Assembly (NCBI GenBank): GCA_913057435.1
Contig: CAJXNY010000007.1
Span: forward strand, 1-64,000
Reading direction: 5' to 3'
Source: an uncultured Oceanospirillaceae bacterium
GTDB taxonomy: Bacteria; Pseudomonadota; Gammaproteobacteria; Pseudomonadales; Balneatricaceae
Length of the DNA stretch: 64,000 bases
Both the position numbers and the translations under genes were made by a program. Of the stretch, positions 40,692 to 51,850 are shown one piece after another; positions within the stretch are counted from its first letter, which is position 1; every line of letters begins with the position of its first letter. The notes below the pieces were generated by a model. That model was not told the origin of the DNA, made no database searches, and worked only from the letters and a program-made list of their open reading frames with translations.

Positions 40692-41243
40692 TCAATATTG
40701 CTGGTACGCATCGTACCATTGCACTACACCCTGTAACCCATCAAGCCGAGGCATGGTTTCGTGTAACGCCGCAGACGCGACCCACGGATAATCCTGGTTA
40801 TCTAACCAGGACAACACAATGGCCGCTTCGCCCGACTCCAGGACAACCATATCATCGATAACGATAGTCAATTGCTCCACTTGCGGGCACACATCAGCAC
40901 TGAAACGCCAGTGATACTCACCAAAACCAACCCGGCACTGACCCGTAATTTTGTCAGTCATACCCACCAGCCACCGGCAATCAAGTGCTTGCATACCAAC
41001 GTTGACACTATCGATAAGACAGAGAGTGTATATATTGTTCCACTTCTGATTGAAATCTCTCACCAGGGTATCAGTAATTTTATCAACACCACTGACTGCA
41101 GCAGGGAAGCTGATCGCATCAGTCTGAACCTGCATGCTGAGGGTCGCATTGTTACTAAAAACCCGCGCCATCAGGTGAGGGCGGCTCTGGTCTTTCGCTT
41201 TAATATACTGGCTGATCAGATACTGGTAATGAGCTCTCATCAA
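40692..41243 (-). CDS. Hypothetical protein, possibly NTF2/SnoaL-like fold
   Basis: 183 aa; YIKAKDQSRPHLMARVFSNNATLSM pattern resembles NTF2-like proteins (weak inference). Confidence 0.55.
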   Translation of the reverse strand: MMRAHYQYLISQYIKAKDQSRPHLMARVFSNNATLSMQVQTDAISFPAAVSGVDKITDTLVRDFNQKWNNIYTLCLIDSVNVGMQALDCRWLVGMTDKITGQCRVGFGEYHWRFSADVCPQVEQLTIVIDDMVVLESGEAAIVLSWLDNQDYPWVASAALHETMPRLDGLQGVVQWYDAYQQY

Positions 41244-41273
41244 TCGCTTCCTTGGTGATTATCAGGCAATAAC

Positions 41274-42533
41274 TCAGGCTTCTTGCTGCTGTTTCAGCTG
41301 ACCACTTTGTACTGCTGGAAACCCTTCTTCAAAAAGCCCCAGCAAACTAAGCGCCATCTGCTGCTTGCGCTGGCCTTCAACCGCTTGCAGACACTCATCC
41401 AGCCGGCGTTGCCAGCCTTTCAGCGCGGTGACATCACTCCCTGCAGGCAACGGCCAGGGCAACAACTGACAAAAGTCAGCCAGGCTGAGCTGACTCAGAT
41501 CACAACACAGCAGGTAATCACCCTGGTCACTGCGGCGGATCAGCCGGGCACTCATCAACAATTGCACATACTGATCCCAGCGGCCCTGATCCAGCCCATC
41601 CACTTCTTGCAGCAACGTACTATCGGCCACCGTTTCACTGTTGCGCTGGCCCTGCCAGAGTCGATGTAACACACCGAGGACGATCTGCAGATCCTCACCC
41701 GACTGCTCCATATTATTATGCTGGAACACCGTCAGCGCCCGGGTCAGTTCAGCCCCCAGCAGAATGATCACCCAGCTGATGAAAATCCACAGCAGAAATA
41801 ACGGCACAGCGGCAAAGGCGCCGTAGATCAACTCATAGGAAGGGAACTGGGTAACAAACATGGCAAAGCTGCGTTTGGCGGTTTCGAACATCAGCGCCAC
41901 CACCAGCCCGCCAATCACGGCACTGCGGAACGGCACCCGACAGTTAGGCACGGCCATATACAGCAAACTGAACGCCAGCGCCGACAGCACCATGGGTAAT
42001 AACGCCAGCACCCGGGTTTTGCCCACCAGCTCGGTAGCACTGCTGACCAGCGACAAAGAGGCAATATAGGAGGTCAGGCCCAGCCCGATACCGATCAGAA
42101 TCGGCCCCAGACTCAGAATTGCCCAGTAAATCAGAAAACTGGACAGCCCTTTACGCGCTTCGCTAACCCGCCAGATACGGTTAAACGCCGACTCGATATT
42201 GCGCATCATCATGATCGAAGTAATCACCAGAAACACGATACCCACCACCGTCAAACTACGCGCCTGACCGGCAAAATCCGCCAGGTAGTTCTGCACCACT
42301 TCACCGGTTGCCGGAACAAAGTTGGTGAAAATCCAGTGCTGCAACTCCTCACCCACCCCGGAAAAGTTGGGGATCGCGGCCAGCATCGCATAACTCACGG
42401 TCATTAGCGGCACAACGGCAAACAGTGTCGTATAGGTCAGTGCAGAGGCATTGAGAATGCCCTGATTAGCGACAAACTGGCGCATCAGGTACAGCATAAA
42501 CTGCACAGGCTGACTGGAAAGCACAGGCGGCAT
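41274..42533 (-). CDS. YihY/BrkB family inner membrane protein
   Basis: 419 aa; ASALTYTTLFAVVPLMTVSYAML, PNCRVPFRSAVIGGLVVALMFE, YGAFAAVPLFLLWIFISWVIILLGAEL. Confidence 0.93.
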   Translation of the reverse strand: MPPVLSSQPVQFMLYLMRQFVANQGILNASALTYTTLFAVVPLMTVSYAMLAAIPNFSGVGEELQHWIFTNFVPATGEVVQNYLADFAGQARSLTVVGIVFLVITSIMMMRNIESAFNRIWRVSEARKGLSSFLIYWAILSLGPILIGIGLGLTSYIASLSLVSSATELVGKTRVLALLPMVLSALAFSLLYMAVPNCRVPFRSAVIGGLVVALMFETAKRSFAMFVTQFPSYELIYGAFAAVPLFLLWIFISWVIILLGAELTRALTVFQHNNMEQSGEDLQIVLGVLHRLWQGQRNSETVADSTLLQEVDGLDQGRWDQYVQLLMSARLIRRSDQGDYLLCCDLSQLSLADFCQLLPWPLPAGSDVTALKGWQRRLDECLQAVEGQRKQQMALSLLGLFEEGFPAVQSGQLKQQQEA

Positions 42534-42691
42534 AACATGATCCCTTCAATGAATATGAATGGCTATTTTGAAGCACTGGCGGGGGGGTATACAATAGCGC
42601 CCCTAAAACAGAATGATAAAGGTGCCGGGCATGCCTGCCGCGCCAGCGCAGCCAGCACCGGACACCGGCTAACCCAACGGGGAAACACACC

Positions 42692-43648
<957 letters not shown>

Positions 43649-43649
<1 letters not shown>

Positions 43650-44023
43650 TGACCCTCGAAACCAAAGTTCGTCTGACCCGCACGGTGTCCCTGCTGAGTT
43701 ATATCGGCCTGCTGGTCCTGTTCGTGGCCTGGTACCTGGTACTGAATCCAGTACTGGGCGCTAACCCCTGGGTGATTATCGGCGCACAAAGCTCACTGTT
43801 GCTGGCGTTTATACCCACCATGATCTCCGGCCGTCCCCGTGGCCATGCCTGGTTGTGTTTCGTTATCCTGCTGTACTTTTCCCATGCCGTACTGGTTGCC
43901 GCCAACCCGGCCACACAGCTGATCGGCCTGACCTACAGCATCCTCACCGGCACGCTGTTTGCCTCCGCCATGTATTACACCCGCTGGCGCGCGCGCCTGA
44001 ACAAGGCACTGGCAGGTCAGTAA
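43649..44023 (+). CDS. DUF2069-like membrane protein
   Basis: 124 aa, four hydrophobic segments; translationally coupled to wrbA (TGATG). Confidence 0.82.
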
Positions 44024-45711
44024 TGCTGGACGTTAACCGCCTGCGGGCGGAATTCCCTTTACTGTCACGACGGGTCAACGGTGAACCGCTGATCTATCTG
44101 GATAACGCTGCCACCGCCCAGAAGCCCCGGGCCGTGATCGAAGCAGTCAACCGCTACTATCGCCAGCAGAACGCTAATGTCCACCGCGGCTCGCACCAGC
44201 TGAGCAATGATGCCACCGGGCTGTTTGAGCAGGCGCGCCAGAGCGCCGCCCGCTTCATCAATGCCCCGGGCAGCCGCGAACTGATCTGGACCCGAGGCAC
44301 CACCGAAGCAATCAACCTGGTGGCGCAAAGTTACGGTCGCAGCGTGCTGCAACCCGGCGATGAAATCCTGCTGACCACCCTGGAACACCACGCCAATATC
44401 GTGCCCTGGCAGCTGCTGGCGCAGCAGACCGGCGCGGTGATCCGGGTAGCCGGTATTCAGCCCGATGGCAGCCTGGACTGCGACCAGTTTTATAACCTGC
44501 TCAATGAACGTACAAAACTGGTCGCACTGAGCCACGCCTCCAACGCCCTTGGCACGATCAATCCAGTACAGGCGCTCACCACCGCCGCTAAAGCTGCCGG
44601 TGCAGTGGTACTGATCGACGGTGCCCAGAGCACGCCACACCTGAGTGTAGATGTGCAGGCCATCGGTTGTGACTTCTATGCATTCTCCGGCCATAAGGTA
44701 TTCGGCCCCACCGGCATCGGCGCACTCTGGGGGCGGCGGGCGCTGCTGGATGCAATGCCACCCTGGCAAGCGGGCGGCGAGATGATCGAGCGGGTCAGCT
44801 TCTCCGGCACCACCTTTAACCAGCTGCCGTTCAAATTCGAAGCCGGTACGCCTAATATCGCGGGTGCGATCGGCCTGGCCGCCGCACTGGAATGGCTGAT
44901 GGCGCAGGACCGCGCCGCACTGGAAGCTCACGAAGCCAGCCTGCTGCAACACACGCTGGATTGCTGTCGCGCCATTAAAGGCTTCCAGCCGATCGGCACT
45001 GCGGCTCATAAAGTCAGCCTGGTGTCGTTTTTACTGGCAGACCAGGCTAACCAGGATGTGGGACTGTTGCTGGATCAACAGGGCATCGCCATCCGCACAG
45101 GCCACCACTGCGCGATGCCATTGATGGAGCAGCTGGGGCTGGGCGGTACTTTGCGCGCCTCGTTTGCTTTTTATAACACTCACGACGAAGTCGAGCGGTT
45201 CGCCCAGGCACTGGACCAGATCAGCCTCAGCGAACAACACCCCGTCACGGTCGACACCAGCACCGCACAAGACCCCTTCGAGGCCCTGCCCCATGGCCGC
45301 AGCCTGAGCCATGAACAGGTAAGTGAGAAGCTGCTGGCTCTGCGCGACTGGAACAGCCGTTATCGACAGATCATGTTACTGGGCCGTGACCTGCCAGTTC
45401 TGCCCGACGCATTAAAAACAGAGCAGCACCGCCTGCATGGCTGTGAAAGCCAGGCCTGGCTGCTGCATCGCCAGAATCCCAATGGCAGTCTGGCGTTTAT
45501 CGCCGACGCCGATGCGCGTATCATCCGCGGCCTGATTGCCATTGTACTGGCAGCCCTGAACCATAAAAGTGCCGAACAGATCTGTCAGTTTGATATCCAC
45601 GCTTACTTCACCGCGCTGGATCTCGAACGTCATCTGAGCCCCTCGCGAGGCAATGGCCTGCGGGCGATTGTTGAACGTATTCAACAAATCGCCCGGCACG
45701 ATAACACCTAA
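44023..45711 (+). CDS. Fused cysteine desulfurase (SufS/CsdA) and SufE/CsdE sulfur acceptor
   Basis: SufS part: IYLDNAATAQKPRAVIEAV, SGHKVFGPTGIGALWG, RTGHHCAMPLME. SufE part: LLALRDWNSRYRQIMLLGRDLP...HRLHGCESQAWL. ATG at 44023 overlaps the DUF2069 stop. Confidence 0.92.
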   Translation: MLDVNRLRAEFPLLSRRVNGEPLIYLDNAATAQKPRAVIEAVNRYYRQQNANVHRGSHQLSNDATGLFEQARQSAARFINAPGSRELIWTRGTTEAINLVAQSYGRSVLQPGDEILLTTLEHHANIVPWQLLAQQTGAVIRVAGIQPDGSLDCDQFYNLLNERTKLVALSHASNALGTINPVQALTTAAKAAGAVVLIDGAQSTPHLSVDVQAIGCDFYAFSGHKVFGPTGIGALWGRRALLDAMPPWQAGGEMIERVSFSGTTFNQLPFKFEAGTPNIAGAIGLAAALEWLMAQDRAALEAHEASLLQHTLDCCRAIKGFQPIGTAAHKVSLVSFLLADQANQDVGLLLDQQGIAIRTGHHCAMPLMEQLGLGGTLRASFAFYNTHDEVERFAQALDQISLSEQHPVTVDTSTAQDPFEALPHGRSLSHEQVSEKLLALRDWNSRYRQIMLLGRDLPVLPDALKTEQHRLHGCESQAWLLHRQNPNGSLAFIADADARIIRGLIAIVLAALNHKSAEQICQFDIHAYFTALDLERHLSPSRGNGLRAIVERIQQIARHDNT

Positions 45712-45744
45712 CCCCAGACCACAAGAAACAGGACCCACCGGCCC

Positions 45745-46215
45745 ATGAGCAATTTTACCGACGTAGCCCTGCTGAACACCGTTTTTGGCAACCTCAAAGG
45801 CGATCTGAACAGCCCGCAATGGCAGAAAGCTGCCAAACAGCTACAGCTGATCCAGGAAGAGATGGCAGAACTGGTCGAAGGGATAGAAACAAAGAATACC
45901 GCCGAAGTGCGCGACGCCATTGCTGATGTACTGGTGACCACCTACGGTATGGCGCATATTCTGGGCATTGATGCCGATGCCGATATGGCAGCAGTGCAGG
46001 CCAGCAATATGTCCAAGCTGTGTAAAACCGAAGCCGAAATCGAAGCAACGCTGGCGTTTTACCGTGATGAGAAAGGCCTGGATGTATATGCCGGTGGCGA
46101 ACTGCCACAGGGCTGGGTTAAATCCAGTAAGGATCAGACCGGTAGCGATAACAAGTTCTACCCAGCCAATAAATTTCTCAAGAACACCAACTGGTTTGAG
46201 CCAGAACTGAACTGA
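45745..46215 (+). CDS. MazG/HisE-like all-alpha NTP pyrophosphohydrolase family protein
   Basis: 156 aa; QLQLIQEEMAELVEGIETKNTAEVRDAIADVLVTTYGMAHILG (EExxE...ExxDxxxD-like pattern). Confidence 0.75.
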   Translation: MSNFTDVALLNTVFGNLKGDLNSPQWQKAAKQLQLIQEEMAELVEGIETKNTAEVRDAIADVLVTTYGMAHILGIDADADMAAVQASNMSKLCKTEAEIEATLAFYRDEKGLDVYAGGELPQGWVKSSKDQTGSDNKFYPANKFLKNTNWFEPELN

Positions 46216-46438
46216 TATCCCCTCTCTATTCGCAGCGCTCAGCGAGCGCTGCCATCGTGACGCCCTTCGCCCCGTACACTACCAGGGTCTTAGCTATATA
46301 GGGTAAACCCTTTGCAATTTATCCCTGCGCTAAGTACTGTCATTAGTTAATAATAATAATACGCTGGGCATGCTTCCTTTACCGAAAGTACTACTATGCT
46401 CTGCTGATATTTTACGGATCGAAATTCGGAGTCATGTA

Positions 46439-48586
46439 ATGGATAGCTATTCTAAACCTGCAAAGGGCCTGAGCCTGCGCAGTAAAATTGGCCTGCTTTC
46501 TGCTTTTTGCATTGTATTAATCAGCACCGCGCTGATTATCCTGAATACCATTCAGAGTCAGCGTTCTGCCGACAAGGTTCAAGCCCGAACCGGTACAATT
46601 CTTACCTCTGCAGTCGAACAGCAGCTGGGGAGTATCGCCCATGCTGAAGCCCTCAAAATAAATGCTTTTCTTGAATTTGCACAGGCCAGTGCTAATACCC
46701 TGGCACTGACTCAGGAATCTGATATTCAGACCCGCGGTGGTATTCTGCTCAGCGGCCAGGAGCGAGAAATAACGCTCTCCATTCTGAGTAACATACTGGA
46801 ACATAACCACGACCTGCTCGGCGTTTACGTCGCCTATGAAGCAGACCAGTACGATCAGAGTGATGAGATGTACAAAGGCAAGGCTGACATGGGCAGCGAT
46901 GCCACTGGCCGGTTTATTCCTTATCTCTCCCGCGACAGCGCTGGAAAAGGGTCACTTGATGTACTGGTTGGCATGGACGATACCAGCAAAGATGTTAACG
47001 GTATTCGAGCAGGCGAGTACTACCTGTGCCCGAAAGATAGCAAAAAGAGCTGCGTAACCGATCCCTATATCTACCCGGTGAACGGTAAAGATACCTTGCT
47101 AGTCAGCGTGACTGCGCCGGTGGTTCAGTACAACCAGTTTATCGGTATTGCCGGGGTTGATGTTGCCCTGGACTTCGTACAGCAGGGCATCGTCCGCTCC
47201 AATAGCGAACTCTATAACGGCAGTGGCCAGATGGCCGTTATCAGTCCGAAAGGCATTATTGCGGCAGCCAGCATGGACAGCGGTCTGCTGGGTAAAAACT
47301 ACCGTAATACACCACTCAATAACTGGCAGCCCCTGATTCAAAACGCCGGCGCCAGACTCACCATCGTCCAACAGGATGGCCGCCTGTCTGCCGTTGCCCC
47401 ACTGGAACTGCATGGTGTCGATACCGGCTGGCGGATTCTGATCCAGTTACCAGCCAGCGCCGTCACCAGCCAGCTCGACACCCTGGCGCATATCTTTGAT
47501 GAAGTCAGCAGCGAGTCCACCCTGATCGGTCTGCTGCTCAGTGCCGTGGTGGGCGGGCTGGGCATCATTCTGATGTTTACTATGGTTGCCATGTTACTCA
47601 AGCCAGTAGACCAGCTGGTCCATATGCTGAAAGATATCGCCCAGGGCGAGGGTGACCTCACCCGTCGCCTGACAATCAAAAGCCATGATGAACTGGGCGA
47701 GCTGGCGAGCTGGTTTAACCTGTTCCTGGATAATCTGCATAAATTGATCGAGCAGGTCGCTCAAACCAGTCAGCAAATAGGCCAGGCGGCCGACACTTCT
47801 GCCCAGATTGCCAGCTCCAGCCGTCAGCGACTTGAGCACCAGCGTGAACAGATATCCATGGCCGCCACCGCCGTGCATCAGATGAGCGCCAGTTCCGGTG
47901 AAGTTGCCAGTAGCGCTGGCAATGCGGCCGAAGCAACAGCCCGCACCCGTCAGGTTGCTGATGATAGCCAGCGAGTAGTTGAAAGCACCGTAAGCAGTAT
48001 TGCGGCGCTCTCTGACGAAGTCGCACGCGGCACGGAAGTGATTCAGGAGCTGGAAGGTCATAGCAATAAAATCAGTGATATTCTGGTCACCATCGGTGGC
48101 GTTGCCGACCAGACTAACCTGCTCGCCCTGAACGCTGCGATCGAAGCTGCCCGTGCTGGCGACCATGGCCGAGGTTTTGCCGTGGTTGCCGACGAGGTAC
48201 GCGGCCTGGCCCAGAGCACCCAGAATGCCACGGCTGAGATCCAGGCGATGATCGAAAACCTGCAAAAAGGTACCGGCACTGCGGTAACCGTAATGAATAA
48301 CAGCCGTGAGCAAGCCGAACAGAGCGTCAACCAGGTCAACCTTTCCAGCGAAGCACTGGAACAGATCGGTCAGCACGTTATCGAAATCAGCGATATGAAC
48401 AGCCAGATCGCCGCCTCAGCGGAAGAGCAAAGCTCAGTATCGGAGGACATCAACCGCAATGTGGTGGCCATGGACGAAGCCGCCAAAGAGGTTGCAGGTC
48501 AGGCAGATGAAAATGCCCGAGCAGCTGAACAGCTACAGCAGCTATCCAGTGACCTACGTAATCTGGTCGGGCGATTTAAACTCTAA
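46439..48586 (+). CDS. Methyl-accepting chemotaxis protein with periplasmic Cache sensor
   Basis: Two TMs, Cache-like sensor, [47 protein letters not shown]. Confidence 0.95.
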   Translation: MDSYSKPAKGLSLRSKIGLLSAFCIVLISTALIILNTIQSQRSADKVQARTGTILTSAVEQQLGSIAHAEALKINAFLEFAQASANTLALTQESDIQTRGGILLSGQEREITLSILSNILEHNHDLLGVYVAYEADQYDQSDEMYKGKADMGSDATGRFIPYLSRDSAGKGSLDVLVGMDDTSKDVNGIRAGEYYLCPKDSKKSCVTDPYIYPVNGKDTLLVSVTAPVVQYNQFIGIAGVDVALDFVQQGIVRSNSELYNGSGQMAVISPKGIIAAASMDSGLLGKNYRNTPLNNWQPLIQNAGARLTIVQQDGRLSAVAPLELHGVDTGWRILIQLPASAVTSQLDTLAHIFDEVSSESTLIGLLLSAVVGGLGIILMFTMVAMLLKPVDQLVHMLKDIAQGEGDLTRRLTIKSHDELGELASWFNLFLDNLHKLIEQVAQTSQQIGQAADTSAQIASSSRQRLEHQREQISMAATAVHQMSASSGEVASSAGNAAEATARTRQVADDSQRVVESTVSSIAALSDEVARGTEVIQELEGHSNKISDILVTIGGVADQTNLLALNAAIEAARAGDHGRGFAVVADEVRGLAQSTQNATAEIQAMIENLQKGTGTAVTVMNNSREQAEQSVNQVNLSSEALEQIGQHVIEISDMNSQIAASAEEQSSVSEDINRNVVAMDEAAKEVAGQADENARAAEQLQQLSSDLRNLVGRFKL

Positions 48587-48600
48587 GGTCTTTAAACGGT

Positions 48601-48641
48601 TAATACAACAACGCCGGGCTCTGCCCGGCGTTGTTGTATTA
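48601..48641. terminator. Bidirectional terminator between MCP and the 48656 gene
   Basis: TAATACAACAACGCCGGGC-tct-GCCCGGCGTTGTTGTATTA, perfect 19-bp arms. Confidence 0.85.
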
Positions 48642-48655
48642 ACAATACCAGCCCC

Positions 48656-49054
48656 TCAGTGATAGCCCAGTATCAGCGCGCGCTCTTTCTCGTAATTGAA
48701 TTCAGTGCCTGCGGCTTCTGCGGCATAACGCATCTCTTCCAGGCGCTGAAACTTCTCGATCTCTTCATCTGGCATATGATGCAGGCAGTCACCGCCGACA
48801 TACCAGAGCAGGTCACGGGCAACCAGTGGCATCAGGTCAGGGTAGTTACGCACCAGGGTGCACAACAGGTTCTGGCCCTGCTCAAAAAATTCCGGCGCAC
48901 CCGACAGGCCAAGATCGATCAGGGTGTCCATACCCTGCAGGAACTCTTCATCCTGTGTTGACATATCAGCCAGATTGAATGGCGCATTCTGCAACAGATT
49001 GTTGTAGGTGTGGGATAACAGATTCAGGTGAAAGCTGCGATAATCCAGGCTCAT
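48656..49054 (-). CDS. PA2817-like family protein
   Basis: MSLDYRSFHLNLLSHTYNNLL..., acidic conserved protein; family from memory, unconfirmed. Start taken at the internal MSLDY. Confidence 0.6.
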   Translation of the reverse strand: MSLDYRSFHLNLLSHTYNNLLQNAPFNLADMSTQDEEFLQGMDTLIDLGLSGAPEFFEQGQNLLCTLVRNYPDLMPLVARDLLWYVGGDCLHHMPDEEIEKFQRLEEMRYAAEAAGTEFNYEKERALILGYH

Positions 49055-49210
49055 ATTTTTTCTCACTTCTGGTAACGGGTATCAACGGCACAGCCGTGGC
49101 CTGTTGGCAAAACAGGCGGCGGCAAGTTTATCGTAAACCTGCCGACCTCGCTTGAAGTTTACCTCGCAAGGCCTCAATAAGAAGGGCCAACTGATCAACG
49201 GGACGTTTTA

Positions 49211-50146
49211 ATGACCACAGCGCTTTCCATCCGCGACCTGCGCAAAGTCTACGACAATGGCTTCGAGGCTCTGAAAGGGGTCAGTTTTGATGTACAACCG
49301 GGCGATTTTATGGCCCTGCTGGGCCCCAACGGTGCCGGTAAATCCACCACGCTGGGGATTGTCTCCTCGCTGGTGAATAAAAGTAGCGGTACTGTCACTG
49401 TATTTGGCCATGATCTGGACAGCGACCCGATGAAGGTGAAAACCTGTCTGGGCGTGGTGCCGCAGGAGTTTAACTTCAATATGTTCGAGAAGGTCGAGCA
49501 TATCCTGATCACCCAGGCCGGTTATTATGGCATTGGTGCCAAAGACGCCAGGCAGCGTGCCGAGTTTTATCTGCGCAAGCTGGGCCTGTGGGAGAAGCGG
49601 GATGTTACCGCCCGGATGCTGTCCGGCGGGATGAAACGCCGGCTGATGATCGCCCGTGCACTGATGCATGAGCCTCGCCTGCTAATTCTGGATGAGCCGA
49701 CCGCCGGGGTGGATATCGAACTGCGCCGTTCCATGTGGGCCTTTTTGCAGGAGCTCAATGACGCTGGCACCACCATCATTCTGACCACCCACTACCTGGA
49801 AGAAGCGGAAAGCCTGTGTCGCAATATTGCCATTATCGACCACGGTAATATTGTCCATAACACCAGCACCCGTGAGCTGCTGGCACAGCTGAACACCGAA
49901 ACCTTTCTGCTCGACATCCAGCCTGGCCTCAGCCAGCTGCCTGCGCTCAGCGGCTATACCGTGCGGCTGGAAAACGAGCACCTGCTGGAAGTAGAGGTCG
50001 AGAAAGGCCAGGGCCTGAATGACCTGTTCGCACAGTTGCAACAGCAACAGATCAGCGTCAGCAGTATGCGTAATAAAGCCAACCGGCTGGAGGAGCTGTT
50101 TGTCTCCCTGGTGGAAAAAAATCTGGCCGAGAAGGAGTCAGCATGA
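49211..50146 (+). CDS. ABC transporter ATP-binding protein (YadG-like)
   Basis: Walker A GPNGAGKST, signature LSGGMKRRLMIARAL, LILDEPTAGVD. Confidence 0.94.
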   Translation: MTTALSIRDLRKVYDNGFEALKGVSFDVQPGDFMALLGPNGAGKSTTLGIVSSLVNKSSGTVTVFGHDLDSDPMKVKTCLGVVPQEFNFNMFEKVEHILITQAGYYGIGAKDARQRAEFYLRKLGLWEKRDVTARMLSGGMKRRLMIARALMHEPRLLILDEPTAGVDIELRRSMWAFLQELNDAGTTIILTTHYLEEAESLCRNIAIIDHGNIVHNTSTRELLAQLNTETFLLDIQPGLSQLPALSGYTVRLENEHLLEVEVEKGQGLNDLFAQLQQQQISVSSMRNKANRLEELFVSLVEKNLAEKESA

Positions 50147-50916
50147 AGCCGCAACAATTATGGGTCGCGTTCTGGACCATTTTATACCGTGAAGTTCGCC
50201 GTTTTACCCGGATCTGGGCACAAACGCTGCTGCCACCGGTCATCACTATCACCCTGTATTACATTATTTTTGGCAACCTGATCGGCAGCCGGATCGGTGA
50301 GATGGGTGGTTTTGGCTATATGGAATACATTGTGCCGGGCCTGATCATGATGTCGGTAATCACCAACAGCTATTCCAATGTGGTGTCGTCATTCTATTCA
50401 AGCAAGTTCCAGCATAACGTGGAAGAACTGCTGGTATCCCCAGTGCCCAACTGGATCATCCTCTGGGGCTATGTCTTTGGCGGTGTCGCTCGCGGCCTGA
50501 TCGTAGGTGTGATGGTGACCCTGCTGTCGCTGTTTTTCACCGATCTGCAGGTCCATCATCTGGGCATTACCGTACTGGTGGTCATTCTGACCGCGATGCT
50601 GTTTGCGCTGGGCGGCTTCCTGAATGCCATCTTTGCGCAGTCGTTTGACGATGTTTCCATTGTGCCCACTTTTGTCCTGACTCCCCTGACCTACCTGGGC
50701 GGCGTGTTCTATTCGATTAACCTGCTCCCCGAGTTCTGGCAGAATGTGTCGCTGCTGAACCCGATTCTGTACATGGTGAACACCTTCCGTTACGGCATCC
50801 TGGGCGTTAGCGATATCAACATAGGCTTTGCCCTGACGGCGGTTGTGGTCTTTATCGGCCTGTTAACCAGCTGGGCACTGCACCTTCTGAAAACCGGCAA
50901 AGGTCTGCGTAGCTAA
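50143..50916 (+). CDS. ABC-2 type transporter permease (YadH-like)
   Basis: 257 aa polytopic; ATGA overlap with the ATPase gene. Confidence 0.93.
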   Translation: MKPQQLWVAFWTILYREVRRFTRIWAQTLLPPVITITLYYIIFGNLIGSRIGEMGGFGYMEYIVPGLIMMSVITNSYSNVVSSFYSSKFQHNVEELLVSPVPNWIILWGYVFGGVARGLIVGVMVTLLSLFFTDLQVHHLGITVLVVILTAMLFALGGFLNAIFAQSFDDVSIVPTFVLTPLTYLGGVFYSINLLPEFWQNVSLLNPILYMVNTFRYGILGVSDINIGFALTAVVVFIGLLTSWALHLLKTGKGLRS

Positions 50917-50935
50917 TAATGCAGGAACAGAGTTA

Positions 50936-51760
50936 ATGCGTGAGCAAGAAGTAAAAGAGCTGTCGCCGCTGGGTCAGGACACTCAGTATGTCAATCAGTA
51001 TGACCCTGCACAGCTGTACCCGATCAGCCGCCAGTTAAACTGGGCCGAACGGGGCATCGCGCGGGACAGCCTGCCCTTTTTCGGCATGGATATCTGGAAT
51101 GCCTTCGAGATATCCTGGCTGAACCTTAAAGGCAAGCCCGTGGCCCGGCTGGCGGAGTTTTATATTCCCGCCGGTAGCGTCAGTATTATCGAGTCCAAGT
51201 CGTTCAAGCTGTATCTGAACTCCTACAACCTGAGCCGCTTTGCCGATGAAGCAACGGTTCAGGCGCAGATGGAGCAGGACCTCAGCGCAGCAGCCGGTGG
51301 CACGGTAAAGGTGGTGTTGCGCCACCCGGATAGCGCCCCGGCACTGGGTGCCTTTGCGGGCCAGTGCATTGATGAGCTGGATATCGAAGTTGATCAATAC
51401 TCGCCGGAACCAACGCTGCTGCGCGCCAGCGGTGCGACCGTCAGTGAGCAGCTGTATAGCCACCTGCTGAAATCCAACTGCCCGGTAACCGGTCAACCTG
51501 ACTGGGCCAGCATTCAGATCAGCTACACCGGCCCGCAGCTCGATCACGAAGGCCTGTTGCGCTATCTGATTTCCTACCGTGAACACGGCGACTTTCATGA
51601 GCAGTGCGTGGAAAATATCTTTATGGATATCTGGCAACAGTGCCAGCCAGAACAGCTGACGGTGTACGCCCGCTATGTGCGCCGCGGCGGACTGGATATT
51701 AACCCTTATCGCAGCTCCGAAGATCAGCCACTAAACAACCTGCGCCTGAGCCGTCAGTAG
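50936..51760 (+). CDS. queF: NADPH-dependent 7-cyano-7-deazaguanine reductase QueF (type II)
   Basis: 274 aa; SIESKSFKLYLNSYNLSRF, LKSNCPVTGQPDWASIQISYTGP. Confidence 0.96.
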   Translation: MREQEVKELSPLGQDTQYVNQYDPAQLYPISRQLNWAERGIARDSLPFFGMDIWNAFEISWLNLKGKPVARLAEFYIPAGSVSIIESKSFKLYLNSYNLSRFADEATVQAQMEQDLSAAAGGTVKVVLRHPDSAPALGAFAGQCIDELDIEVDQYSPEPTLLRASGATVSEQLYSHLLKSNCPVTGQPDWASIQISYTGPQLDHEGLLRYLISYREHGDFHEQCVENIFMDIWQQCQPEQLTVYARYVRRGGLDINPYRSSEDQPLNNLRLSRQ

Positions 51761-51801
51761 TACTCCTTGCTGTCTCAAGAGCTAAAGCAATAAATAAAAA
51801 A

Positions 51802-51818
51802 GGGGACCATAGGTCCCC
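51802..51818 (-). terminator. Terminator for the BCCT transporter gene
   Basis: Minus strand GGGGACC-tat-GGTCCCC followed by TTTTTTATTTATT. Confidence 0.7.
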
Positions 51819-51850
51819 GAGTGGCGTACGAAGCAAGTATCAGATTACCG

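Noticed and set aside
46334-46370. TAATAATAATAAT short run before the MCP gene as a phase-variable repeat
   Set aside because: Only a few repeat units; not long enough to suggest slippage control.
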